A DNA stretch of 64,000 nt, from assembly GCF_001426585.1 (NCBI RefSeq), contig NZ_LMEI01000013.1:248227-312226 (forward strand), in the 5' to 3' direction. Positions within the stretch are counted from its first letter, which is position 1. The number at the start of each line of letters is the position of its first letter. The notes under the pieces were generated by a model. The model saw nothing but the letters and a program-made list of their open reading frames with translations, was not told where the DNA came from and made no database searches. The DNA is from Streptomyces sp. Root431 (lineage in GTDB: Bacteria; Actinomycetota; Actinomycetes; Streptomycetales; Streptomycetaceae). Shown piece by piece: positions 40,502 through 48,490 of this stretch. The translations under genes were made by a program, and so were the position numbers.

Positions 40502-41336
40502 GGCTTCGCGCCGTCCAGAGCTCCGGGAACACGTTCTTCTGGGCCCGCTTCTCCAGCCAGGCCACACCGGCCGAACCGCCGGTGCCGGTCTTCGCGCCCA
40601 TCGCGCGCCGGGTCGCCACCAGGTGGTCGTTGCGCCATCGCCAGACGAGCTCGGCGACGTCGCTCAGGGCCTCGCCGAGCCGGACCAGCTCGGTGTTCTG
40701 GTCGGCGTCCGCGTAGATCCCGGCCCACACGGCCTCGACCTCGGGGGACGGCTCGTACCGCTGCGCGAGGTCACGGCCGAGGACCGACTGCGGCACGGGC
40801 AGGCCGCGCCGGGCAAGGAGGCCGAGGACCTCGTCGTACAGGCTCGGCTCCTGGAGCGCCTTCTCCAGCTCGGCGTGGACGCGGGGCGCGCCCCGGTGCG
40901 GGACGAGCATCGACGCGGACTTCTCGCCGAGCAGGAACTCCATCCGGCGGTACATCGCCGACTGGAAGCCGGAGCCCTCGCCGAGCGCGGCCCGGTAGGC
41001 GTTGAACTGGCCGGGGGTGAGCTGGGCGAGCGGCCGCCACGAGTGGTTGAGGGCCTCCAGCTCGCGGACCGAGCGCTTGAGCGCGTCCATCGCGACGGGG
41101 ACGCGGTCCTCGCGCAGGGCGCGGCTCGCGGTCTCCCACTCGTGGACGATGACCGTGAACCACAGCTCCATGACCTGGGTGGTGACCAGGAAGACCATCT
41201 CGCCCGGGTCGTCCGAGCGGAGGTGCTGGAGGTGGGTGAGGACGTCCGCCTGGACGTAGTCCTCGTACGGCGTGGTACCCGCGAAGTCGAGGTTCGGGTC
41301 GACCGAACCGGCTCCGGCATCGGGGAAGGTGGACAT
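40494..41336 (-). CDS. kynA: Tryptophan 2,3-dioxygenase
   Basis: Haem dioxygenase that opens tryptophan's indole ring to N-formylkynurenine. 280 residues starting MSTFPDAGAGSVDPNLDFAGTTPYEDYVQADVLTHLQ; conserved blocks TTQVMELWFTVIVHEW, SGFQSAMYRRMEFLLG, and C-terminal WRWRNDHLVATRRAMGAKTGTGGSAGVAWLEK, where the His of WRNDH is the haem ligand and GTGGS binds substrate. AGGAG lies 6 nt before the ATG. First gene of the operon. Confidence 0.97.
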   Translation of the reverse strand: MSTFPDAGAGSVDPNLDFAGTTPYEDYVQADVLTHLQHLRSDDPGEMVFLVTTQVMELWFTVIVHEWETASRALREDRVPVAMDALKRSVRELEALNHSWRPLAQLTPGQFNAYRAALGEGSGFQSAMYRRMEFLLGEKSASMLVPHRGAPRVHAELEKALQEPSLYDEVLGLLARRGLPVPQSVLGRDLAQRYEPSPEVEAVWAGIYADADQNTELVRLGEALSDVAELVWRWRNDHLVATRRAMGAKTGTGGSAGVAWLEKRAQKNVFPELWTARSHV

Positions 41337-41460
41337 TGCTGTCTCCTCGATACGAACTACCGGGTAGCGGTCTGCTCCACCGCGCGCGCGTCGTTCCCTG
41401 CGGCACGGGAGCCCCGGTCCCCTCGGGAGGCGTGCTTCGTCGCGCGCCGTCCCAACCGCA

Positions 41461-42351
41461 TCATGACACGATCGGCCCCGTGATGTAGCTCCCGTCTTCG
41501 TCATACGGAAACGCGTTCGAACGGCAGCCGTTGAGACCCTTGATCTGCTGCATCATCGCGGGCGCCGGCTTGCCCGGACCCGGGCAGCCCATGTGCTGCC
41601 GGATGCCGATCTCGTGCCCGACCTCGTGGTTGATGATCAGATGCCGGTACTCGGCGGCCTCCCCCGCGAAGGTCGGCGAGCCCAGCATCCACCGTTTGAG
41701 GTTCACGACGACGCCGTCGGCGGTCTCGCAGTTCAGCTCGCCGTGGGTGTTCAGGCCCTGCCGGGCGCAGAGGGCGTCCGCGGTGTCCGGGGTGGCGATC
41801 CGGATGACGAAGTCGGCGTTCTGCGAGACCAGCTGGAAACGGCCCCGGCCGTGCGCGGCCCAGCTGCGCGGATGGGCCAGGATCTGCTGGATCTCGGCGG
41901 CCGCGCCGTGCGCCGACAGCTCGATGCCGTCCTCGACCTGGACCCGGTAGCGGCGCAGGGAGCCGCCGGTGCCGACCGCGTCGCCGGAGGCCTGCGCGGT
42001 GGTGAAGGTCCCGGCGCCGGCCTGCGGCACGGTCGTCTTCTTCGGGCTCGGTTTCGGTTTGGGTTTCGCCGTCGTCGGCTTGGGCTTGGGTTTCGGCTTC
42101 GCCGTCGTGGGCCGGGGGGCCGGGGCGTCCGTCGTGGGCGCCTCGGTCACGGTCGTCGGCCGCGGTGCGGGGGCGGCCGAGTCGTCGGTCGCGGTGCCGT
42201 TGAAGTGGGCGAGGGCGGCGCCGCCGCCGAGCGCGAAGGTCATCAGCACCAGCGTCGGAAGCACGAGGCGGCGCACGGGGCCGCGTCTGCCTCTGCCCCG
42301 CCGGCGGCTCTGGTTCCCTCGCCGTCCTGCGGGTGCGGCACGCTTGCCCAC
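41461..42351 (-). CDS. DUF3152 secreted/membrane-anchored metalloprotease-like protein
   Basis: A 296-residue protein. Arg-rich N-terminus, then one TM or signal anchor (RRLVLPTLVLMTFALGGGAALA), a Pro/Lys/Thr-rich wall-spanning linker (KPKPKPKPTTAKP), and the DUF3152 domain with a metzincin-like zinc motif HEVGHEIGIRQH (HExGHxxGxxxH). Cysteines in the domain probably form disulfides in the extracellular space. The GTG at 42351 is preferred, with GGGGAG 9 nt upstream. Function of DUF3152 is not established; peptidase activity is inferred from the zinc motif. Confidence 0.85.
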   Translation of the reverse strand: MGKRAAPAGRRGNQSRRRGRGRRGPVRRLVLPTLVLMTFALGGGAALAHFNGTATDDSAAPAPRPTTVTEAPTTDAPAPRPTTAKPKPKPKPTTAKPKPKPSPKKTTVPQAGAGTFTTAQASGDAVGTGGSLRRYRVQVEDGIELSAHGAAAEIQQILAHPRSWAAHGRGRFQLVSQNADFVIRIATPDTADALCARQGLNTHGELNCETADGVVVNLKRWMLGSPTFAGEAAEYRHLIINHEVGHEIGIRQHMGCPGPGKPAPAMMQQIKGLNGCRSNAFPYDEDGSYITGPIVS

Positions 42352-42562
42352 GACAGTCTTCTCCCCTGCGTCGGCCGGTGTGGGGGAAGAGGAGATGGGG
42401 CCTCGGAAACCGGCGTCTTCGGTCCTGCGGTCCCCGGGATCGTACCGGCCCTCTTCGAACGTCTTCGAACGCGCTCGGTGGCGTCGAGAGGTCTGTCCCG
42501 ATTTCCCCCTGCCCGGCAGGACAGGGGGAAACCGGGACGGATCAGGTCGTTCGGAGGGCCCT

Positions 42563-42643
42563 CCGGAAGGTCGTTCCGTGGTCGTCCGGAAGGTCGTTCC
42601 GGTGGTCGTCCGGAAGGTCGTTCCGGTGGTCGTCCGGAAGGTC
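42563..42643 (-). repeat. 24-bp tandem repeat starting in the stop codon of the DUF3151 gene
   Basis: Three and a half copies of CCGGAAGGTCGTTCCGGTGG plus TCGT (one copy a base short) lie directly downstream of the DUF3151 gene on its strand; the first unit begins within its TGA. Confidence 0.85.
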
Positions 42644-43055
42644 AGCCGAGCGTCTCCGCCGCGGTCTCCGAGGAGTCCCGCAGGAAGGTCGTGCAGCGCT
42701 CGAACTCCGCCTTCTCGCCGATCTCGCCCGCCGCCCGGGCGAGGGCGTGCAGGGCGCGCAGGAAGCCGCGGTTCGGCTCGTGCTCCCACGGCACGGGGCC
42801 GTGGCCCTTCCAGCCCGCGCGGCGCAGCGCGTCCAGGCCGCGGTGGTAGCCCGTACGGGCGTAGGCGTACGACTCGACGACCCGGCCGCCCTCGAAGGCG
42901 TCGTCGGCGAGGCGGGCCCAGGCGAGCGAGGAGGTCGGGTACTGCGCGGCGACCTCGGCCGGCGCCGTGCCGCTCGCGAGCAGCTCGCGCGGACCCGGCT
43001 CGTCCGGCAGGTGGGTGGGGGCGGGTCCCCCCAGGAGGTTCTCGTGGATGGCCAT
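42642..43055 (-). CDS. DUF3151 protein
   Basis: A 137-residue soluble protein beginning MAIHENLLGG; blocks SSLAWARLADDAFEGGRVVESYAYARTGYHRGLDALRRAGWKGHGPVPWEHEPNRGFLRALHALARAA match the actinobacterial DUF3151 family, all-helical and TPR-like. The ATG at 43055 has AGGG 8 nt upstream, better than the GTG three codons earlier. In actinomycetes it often lies near purA/fba, as here. Function unknown. Confidence 0.9.
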   Translation of the reverse strand: MAIHENLLGGPAPTHLPDEPGPRELLASGTAPAEVAAQYPTSSLAWARLADDAFEGGRVVESYAYARTGYHRGLDALRRAGWKGHGPVPWEHEPNRGFLRALHALARAAGEIGEKAEFERCTTFLRDSSETAAETLG

Positions 43056-43077
43056 GGGGACCACCCTAGGGCGTGTC

Positions 43078-44544
43078 TCAGCGGCCGGCGTCCCGCTCCC
43101 CGGGGTCCAGCGGCGGCGACGTCACCCCGCAGTGCACCCGGCACTCCGGGTGGCACTCCGCGCCCGCCGGCCGGGTCCGCATCGTCGTCCAGGCGAGCAC
43201 CGCCCCGACCACCAGGATCCCCGCGCACATCGGCATCGCGCGCCGGAAGGTCTCGTCGAACTCCGTCGCCGAGAGGTACGCCTCCGGGCCCATCCCCGCG
43301 AGCAGCGGCAGCGCGGCCACCGCGAGCAGCCCGGCCGCCCGCGCCGCCGCGTTGTTGATGCCGCTCGCCAGGCCCGCCCTGCCCACGTCCACCGAGGCCA
43401 GGACGGTCGCGGTCAGCGGCGCGACCAGGGCCGTCATGCCGAGGCCGAGCACCAGCACGGCCGGCAGCACGTCCCGTACGTACGAGGCGTCCTCCCCGAC
43501 CCGCAGCATCAGCAGCATCCCCGCCGCGCACAGCAGCGGCCCCACCGTGAGCGGGATCCGGGGCCCGATCCGCTCCCCCACCTCGCCGGACTTCGCCGAC
43601 AGCAGCAGCATCAGCACGGTCGTCGGCAGCAGGGCCGTACCGGCGCCGAGCGCCGAGTAGCCGGAGACCACCTGGAGCTGGAGCGCGGCGAGGAAGAAGA
43701 AACCGCCGAACGCCGCGTACACACAGAGCGTGACCAGGTTGACCGCCGTGAACATCCGGGACGCGAAGATCGACGGCGGCGCCATCGCGCGCTCGCCGCG
43801 CCGCCGCTCCACCATCACGAACGCCGCCCCGAGCACCACCCCGACCGCCCCCGCCCACCAGGCCGCGCCGATCAGCGCGTACGTCACGAGCCCGAGCGCC
43901 GCCGCGCCCAGGACCGCGCCGAGCACGTCGAAGCGGCCGTGCGCGGTCTCGTCCCGCGACTCGGGCACGTGACGCAGGGCGACGGGCACGCAGAGGGCGG
44001 CGAGCGGCACGTTCAGCAGGAACACCCACCGCCAGCCGGGGCCGTCCACCAGCCAGCCGCCGACGAACGGCCCGATCGCCGCGCCCACACCGCCGAAGCC
44101 GGACCACAGGCCGACCGCCTTGGCCCGGTCGTCCTCGTGGAAACTGGCCTGGATCAGCGCGAGCGAGCCGGGCGTGAGCAGGGCTCCGCCGACGCCCTGG
44201 AGGGCGCGGGCCGCGATCAGGATCCCGGCGTTCGGCGCGAGCCCGCACAGCAGCGAGGCCACCGCGAACCACACGACGCCGATCACGAAGACCCGGCGCC
44301 GCCCGTACCGGTCGCCGAGCGCCCCGCCGAGCAGGATCAGCCCGGCGAGGGTCAGCATGTAGGCGTTGACGGTCCACTGGAGCGCGCCCATGTCGGCGTC
44401 CAGGTCCTCGCCGATGTGCGGCAGGGCCACGTTGACGACGGTGGAGTCGAGCAGCACCATCCCGGACCCGAGGACGGTCGTGAACACGATCCACCGACCG
44501 GTCCCCGACGCCATCCGCACGTCCCGCTCGCCCATGCCTGCCAT
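43078..44544 (-). CDS. MFS drug exporter (DHA2/EmrB-QacA family)
   Basis: A 488-residue transporter with about 14 TM helices. Motif A in LGGALGDRYGRRRVFVIGV, motif C-like GFGGVGAAIGPFVGGWLVD, start helix LLDSTVVNVALPHIGEDL; all typical of proton-driven DHA2 exporters. The cytoplasmic C-terminus contains AECHPECRVHCG, a Cys/His cluster that could bind metal and is unusual for the family. Two possible ATG starts nine bases apart. Substrate unknown. Confidence 0.93.
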   Translation of the reverse strand: MAGMGERDVRMASGTGRWIVFTTVLGSGMVLLDSTVVNVALPHIGEDLDADMGALQWTVNAYMLTLAGLILLGGALGDRYGRRRVFVIGVVWFAVASLLCGLAPNAGILIAARALQGVGGALLTPGSLALIQASFHEDDRAKAVGLWSGFGGVGAAIGPFVGGWLVDGPGWRWVFLLNVPLAALCVPVALRHVPESRDETAHGRFDVLGAVLGAAALGLVTYALIGAAWWAGAVGVVLGAAFVMVERRRGERAMAPPSIFASRMFTAVNLVTLCVYAAFGGFFFLAALQLQVVSGYSALGAGTALLPTTVLMLLLSAKSGEVGERIGPRIPLTVGPLLCAAGMLLMLRVGEDASYVRDVLPAVLVLGLGMTALVAPLTATVLASVDVGRAGLASGINNAAARAAGLLAVAALPLLAGMGPEAYLSATEFDETFRRAMPMCAGILVVGAVLAWTTMRTRPAGAECHPECRVHCGVTSPPLDPGERDAGR

Positions 44545-44588
44545 GGTCCCGCGAAGAGGACGCACCCGCCCTTCGGGCCCCGCCCGCG

Positions 44589-45749
44589 TCAGGTCGTGCG
44601 CAACCGGCTCGCCGCGCGGATCAGCGCGTCCACGCCCCGCTCCGCCTTCTTCCTCGGGCAGCCCACGTTCAGCCGGACGAAGCCGGGCGTCCCGTACACC
44701 CCGCCCGGCATGATCGCGACCTTCTCCACGGACACCAGCTCCTCCTGGAGCCGGGTCTCCTCGATCCCGAGCGGCCGCAGGTCGATCCAGGCCAGGTAGC
44801 CGGCCTGCGGGGGCTCCCACACGACGCCGGGCAGCCCCGTCGCCAGCCGCTCCCGGAGCAGCTCCATCGTGCCCGCGACATAGCCGCGCAGCGCGTCCAG
44901 CCACGGCGCGCCCTGCCGGTACGCGGCGATGTGGGCGGTCAGCGAGAGCACGGCGGGCGAGGCGAGGCCCTCACCGGTCTCCATGCGCCGCACGAACGCC
45001 TCGCGCTCGTCCGGGTCGCCCACGATCCCGTACGAGCCGGAGAGCGCGGGAAAATTGAAGGCCTTCGTGCCGGAGGTGACGAGCGCCCAGCGCCGGCCCC
45101 GGCCCGGCTCGGCCACCCGGCTCCACGGGACGTGGCGGTGGCCGTCGGTCGTGAGGTCGGCGTGGATCTCGTCGCTGACGACGGCCGCCCCGTGGCGCTC
45201 GGCCAGCTCGGCGAAGGCGGCGAGCTCCTCCTCGGTCCACACCCGGCCGGTCGGGTTGTGCGGGGAGCAGAGCAGCAGCATCCGGCTGTCGGGGCGGGCG
45301 AGCTCCCGCTCCAGCGCGTCGAGGTCCCCGAGCGGCACGCCCCGCAGCTCGCGCCCGAGCCCGGTGACGGCCTTGCGGAAGCCGTCGTAGGTGGGGGTGT
45401 GGACGACGACGCCGTCGCCGGGCTCCGTCCACATCCGCAGGAGCTGCGAGAGCTGGTTGAGCACGGACGGCGCGTACACCAGCGCCCCGGGGTCGATCTC
45501 GGTCGCGTACCGGCTCGCGTACCAGTGTCCGATCGCGTCCCGGAAGTCGCCGAGCCGCCAGTCCGTGTAGCCGAAGACGCCGTGGTCGACGCGGTCGCGC
45601 AGGGCGGCGAGGACCTCGGGAGGAGAGGCGAAGTCCATGTCGGAGATGGTGAAGGGCAGCAGGTCGGGGACGCCGAAGCGGTCCGCTATCCCGTCCCACT
45701 GCACCGACCAGGTGCCGTGCCGGTCTATCTCGCGGTCGAAGTCGTACAT
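44589..45749 (-). CDS. MalY/PatB-type C-S lyase/aminotransferase
   Basis: A 386-residue fold-type I PLP enzyme beginning MYDFDREIDRHGTWSVQWDGI, the MalY/PatB opening. Conserved: TISDMDFASPPEVLAAL, LLLCSPHNPTGRVW, VVSDEIHADLT (Asp to PLP nitrogen), SGTKAFNFPAL (Schiff-base lysine), and the C-terminal arginine region. Members cleave cystathionine/cysteine conjugates (beta-lyase). GGAGG lies 5 nt before the ATG at 45749. Closely followed by the MFS gene; a functional link is not evident. Confidence 0.9.
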   Translation of the reverse strand: MYDFDREIDRHGTWSVQWDGIADRFGVPDLLPFTISDMDFASPPEVLAALRDRVDHGVFGYTDWRLGDFRDAIGHWYASRYATEIDPGALVYAPSVLNQLSQLLRMWTEPGDGVVVHTPTYDGFRKAVTGLGRELRGVPLGDLDALERELARPDSRMLLLCSPHNPTGRVWTEEELAAFAELAERHGAAVVSDEIHADLTTDGHRHVPWSRVAEPGRGRRWALVTSGTKAFNFPALSGSYGIVGDPDEREAFVRRMETGEGLASPAVLSLTAHIAAYRQGAPWLDALRGYVAGTMELLRERLATGLPGVVWEPPQAGYLAWIDLRPLGIEETRLQEELVSVEKVAIMPGGVYGTPGFVRLNVGCPRKKAERGVDALIRAASRLRTT

Positions 45750-45772
45750 CAGGCCCTCCCGTCGACGCACGA

Positions 45773-45802
45773 GGGCCCGGCACCTCAGGAGGTACCGGGC
45801 CC
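45773..45802 (-). terminator. Terminator of fbaA
   Basis: GGGCCCGGCACCTC and GAGGTACCGGGCCC form 14-bp arms with one mismatch and a 2-nt centre, downstream of fbaA and just upstream of the MalY/PatB gene start. Confidence 0.8.
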
Positions 45803-45851
45803 GTCGCTCACACGCTTACTTCACTTACTTCGCTGACTTCGGCTACGCCGC

Positions 45852-46874
45852 TTACTTCAGCTTCGTGCCGGTCGAGCGCAGCGCGGCACACGCCTCGGTC
45901 ACGCGGACGGCCATGCCGGCCTCGGCCAGCTTGCCCCAGGTGCGCGGGTCGTAGGTGGACTTCTTGCCGACCTCGCCGTCGACCTTCAGGACACCGTCGT
46001 AGTTGCGGAACATGTGGTCCACGACCGGACGGGTGAAGGCGTACTGGGTGTCGGTGTCGAGGTTCATCTTCACGACGCCGTTCTCCAGCGCGGTGGCGAT
46101 CTCCTCGGCGGTCGAGCCCGAGCCGCCGTGGAAGACGAAGTCGAACGGGTTGACCTTGCCGAACTTCTCGGCGACGCCCGCCTGGAGGTCCTTGAGGAGC
46201 TCGGGGCGGAGCACGACGTTGCCCGGCTTGTAGACGCCGTGCACGTTGCCGAAGGACGCGGCCAGCAGGTAGCGGCCCTTCTCGCCCAGGCCGAGGGCCT
46301 CGGCGGTGCGGATCGCGTCGTCGACGGTGGTGTACAGCTCGTCGTTGATCTCGTGGGTGACGCCGTCCTCCTCGCCGCCGGTCGGGGTGATCTCGACCTC
46401 AAGGATGATCTTGGCGGCGGCGGCCTTCGCGAGCAGCTCCTGGCCGATGGCCAGGTTGTCGGCGAGGGTCTCGGCGGAGCCGTCCCACATGTGCGACTGG
46501 AACAGCGGGTTCTCGCCACGGGCGACGCGCTCGGCGGAGATGTCGAGCAGCGGACGGACGTAGCCGTCCAGCTTGTCCTTCGGGCAGTGGTCGGTGTGCA
46601 GAGCCACCGTGATGTCGTACTTCGCGGCGACGATGTGCGCGAACTCGGCCAGGGCAACGGCGCCCGTGACCATGTCCTTGTTGTACTGGCCGCCCAGGAA
46701 CTCGGCTCCACCGGTCGAGATCTGGATGATGCCGTCGCTCTCGGCCTCCGCGAAGCCTCGCAGCGCCGCGTGCAGAGTCTGGGTCGAGGTCACATTGATG
46801 GCCGGGTAGGCGAACTTGCCTGCCTTCGCCCGGTCGAGCATCTCGTTGTAGACCTCGGGGGTTGCGATGGGCAT
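45852..46874 (-). CDS. fbaA: Class II fructose-bisphosphate aldolase
   Basis: Zinc-dependent glycolytic/gluconeogenic enzyme cleaving fructose-1,6-bisphosphate. 340 residues: IQISTGGAEFLGG, VALHTDHCPKDKLDGY (zinc His and active-site Asp), FQSHMWDGSAE, ILEVEITPTGGEEDGV, ASFGNVHGVYKPGNVVL (zinc His), VFHGGSGSTAEEI (zinc His, GGSGS phosphate loop). AAGGAG is 7 nt before the ATG. Length and motifs match class IIA actinobacterial enzymes. A terminator hairpin follows. Confidence 0.98.
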   Translation of the reverse strand: MPIATPEVYNEMLDRAKAGKFAYPAINVTSTQTLHAALRGFAEAESDGIIQISTGGAEFLGGQYNKDMVTGAVALAEFAHIVAAKYDITVALHTDHCPKDKLDGYVRPLLDISAERVARGENPLFQSHMWDGSAETLADNLAIGQELLAKAAAAKIILEVEITPTGGEEDGVTHEINDELYTTVDDAIRTAEALGLGEKGRYLLAASFGNVHGVYKPGNVVLRPELLKDLQAGVAEKFGKVNPFDFVFHGGSGSTAEEIATALENGVVKMNLDTDTQYAFTRPVVDHMFRNYDGVLKVDGEVGKKSTYDPRTWGKLAEAGMAVRVTEACAALRSTGTKLK

Positions 46875-46998
46875 TCGTCCGCTCCTTGTGATGTGCGGGG
46901 TGTGTGCGTTGCTGTCCCTGACCTGGGGGCGACGTCATCGTCGACCCCATCCTTTCAGACTCTCGTCCGAGCTCCCACGGGCACGGCACGACAAGGGG

Positions 46999-47024
46999 CG
47001 GGGTGTTTCACGTGAAACACCCCG
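46999..47024. other. parS centromere site in a 26-bp perfect palindrome
   Basis: GTTTCACGTGAAAC at 47005-47018 is an exact match to the bacterial/Streptomyces parS consensus bound by ParB. It is extended by GC arms into a perfect palindrome from 46999 to 47024, between pyrE and fbaA. In S. coelicolor about twenty such sites cluster around oriC. The hairpin may also terminate pyrE transcription. Confidence 0.88.
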
Positions 47025-47085
47025 AAAATGCAGGTCAGGACCGGTCTGACCGGGGTCCGGGACCTAAGTCACGACTTCGCGGCGG

Positions 47086-47625
47086 TTACGCCAGGCCGAG
47101 ATCGGCCAGCTGGTAGCCGGTGAGGTACGGCAGGCCCGCACCGTCGATCGCGCCGGCAGCGCCCCGGTCCACGATCGTGGCCACGGCCACGACCTCGCCG
47201 CCCGCCTCGCGGACGGCCTCGACGGCGGTCAGCGGCGAGCCGCCGGTGGTGGAGGTGTCCTCGACGACGAGGCAGCGGCGGCCCTTCACGTCCGTCCCCT
47301 CGATACGGCGCTGCATGCCGTGCGCCTTCTGCGCCTTCCGTACGACGAAGGCGTCGAGGCGCTGTCCGCGCGCGGCGGAGGCGTGCAGCATCGAGGTCGC
47401 GACCGGGTCGGCGCCCAGGGTCAGACCGCCGACGCAGTCGAAGTCCAGGTCGGCGGTGAGGTCGAGCATGACCTGGCCGACCAGCGGCGCGGCCTTGCCG
47501 TCCAGCGTGACCCGGCGCAGGTCGATGTAGTAGTCGGCTTCCAGACCCGAAGAGAGGGTCACCTTGCCGTGTACCACGGCCTTGTCCTTGATCTGCTGGA
47601 GCAGCTCAGCGCGTACGTCAGTCAT
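47086..47625 (-). CDS. pyrE: Orotate phosphoribosyltransferase
   Basis: Transfers PRPP to orotate giving OMP in pyrimidine synthesis. 179 residues: KVTLSSGLEADYYIDLRRVTLDGKAAPLVG, the loop RKAQKAHGMQRRIEG, and the PRPP-binding motif RCLVVEDTSTTGGSPLTAVEA. Slightly short like other actinobacterial forms. Transcribed toward the parS site. Confidence 0.97.
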   Translation of the reverse strand: MTDVRAELLQQIKDKAVVHGKVTLSSGLEADYYIDLRRVTLDGKAAPLVGQVMLDLTADLDFDCVGGLTLGADPVATSMLHASAARGQRLDAFVVRKAQKAHGMQRRIEGTDVKGRRCLVVEDTSTTGGSPLTAVEAVREAGGEVVAVATIVDRGAAGAIDGAGLPYLTGYQLADLGLA

Positions 47626-47670
47626 GGTCAGCAGCTTAAGGGGCGTCCGCGCACGGGCGCCTACCGTCGT

Positions 47671-48462
47671 CTACAGGCTCCGCCAGCGCCAGACGCTCCC
47701 GACCTCCAGGGGGTCGATCGGGGTGACGAGACGCGGGTGGGTGTTGAGGCCGTTCGGCGGACCGGACTGCGGCTCGACGCAGACGGCCTCCGCCGGCTCG
47801 TCGTAGATCACGACCCACTCGGCGCGGCTGGTGACCTTCAGCTCCAGCTCGTCCGGCCAGGTGAGGGTGACGTCGACGCCGCCGGGCATGCCGAAGCAGT
47901 CGTCCCAGGGGCCGGGGAGGGGGTCGATCCGGCGGCCGGTGGGGAGGTGGTTCTCGCCGCGCTCCTCCTGCCAGGCGGGGGCGAAGTCGAGCTGCACGTC
48001 CTGGCCACCCCGGCCGAGGTTCCGCAGGAACCAGGGGTGCCAGCCGGCCTGCGCCGGGAAGGAGTCGTCGTAGGTCTCGACGCCGAAGGCGAGGGTGAGG
48101 GAGTCCTCGGCCAGTTCGAAGACCTGGGTGACCTTGCCCTTGTACGGCCAGGGGTCCCCGAGCTCGCAGGTGAAGACCGCCGAGGTCTCGTCGACCCGGG
48201 CCGTCTTCCAGGCGAGGTCGCGGACGGTGCCGTGGATGGCGTGCGGGGGTGCGTTGACCGGCAGCTGGTGCGTGGTCGCCCCGTTGCGGAAGCGGCCGTT
48301 CTCGGTCCGCCCACACCAGGGCACCATCGGGAAGCTCCCGAACCGCTCGCCCTGGCGCAGCACCTCGGTGCCGCCGATCCGCAGGCCCTCGATCCGGCAG
48401 CCGTGCTCGGGGCTGATGGTCAACTCGGCGTCGCCCGCCGTCAGTCGCGTCTGCATGCTCAC
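47671..48462 (-). CDS. Aldose 1-epimerase family protein
   Basis: A 263-residue member of the aldose-1-epimerase/YeaD superfamily (beta-sandwich sugar mutarotases). Conserved histidine-containing blocks: PMVPWCGRTENGRF, HAIHGTVRDLAW (first catalytic His), AGWHPWFLRNLG (second His), and a glutamate in AVCVEPQSGPPNGLN. Likely interconverts anomers of a free or phosphorylated sugar; the exact sugar is unknown. Lies 45 bp upstream of pyrE on the same strand. Confidence 0.92.
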   Translation of the reverse strand: MSMQTRLTAGDAELTISPEHGCRIEGLRIGGTEVLRQGERFGSFPMVPWCGRTENGRFRNGATTHQLPVNAPPHAIHGTVRDLAWKTARVDETSAVFTCELGDPWPYKGKVTQVFELAEDSLTLAFGVETYDDSFPAQAGWHPWFLRNLGRGGQDVQLDFAPAWQEERGENHLPTGRRIDPLPGPWDDCFGMPGGVDVTLTWPDELELKVTSRAEWVVIYDEPAEAVCVEPQSGPPNGLNTHPRLVTPIDPLEVGSVWRWRSL

Positions 48463-48490
48463 GCCCCGACCCTAAACGTGCCGGGCCGAT

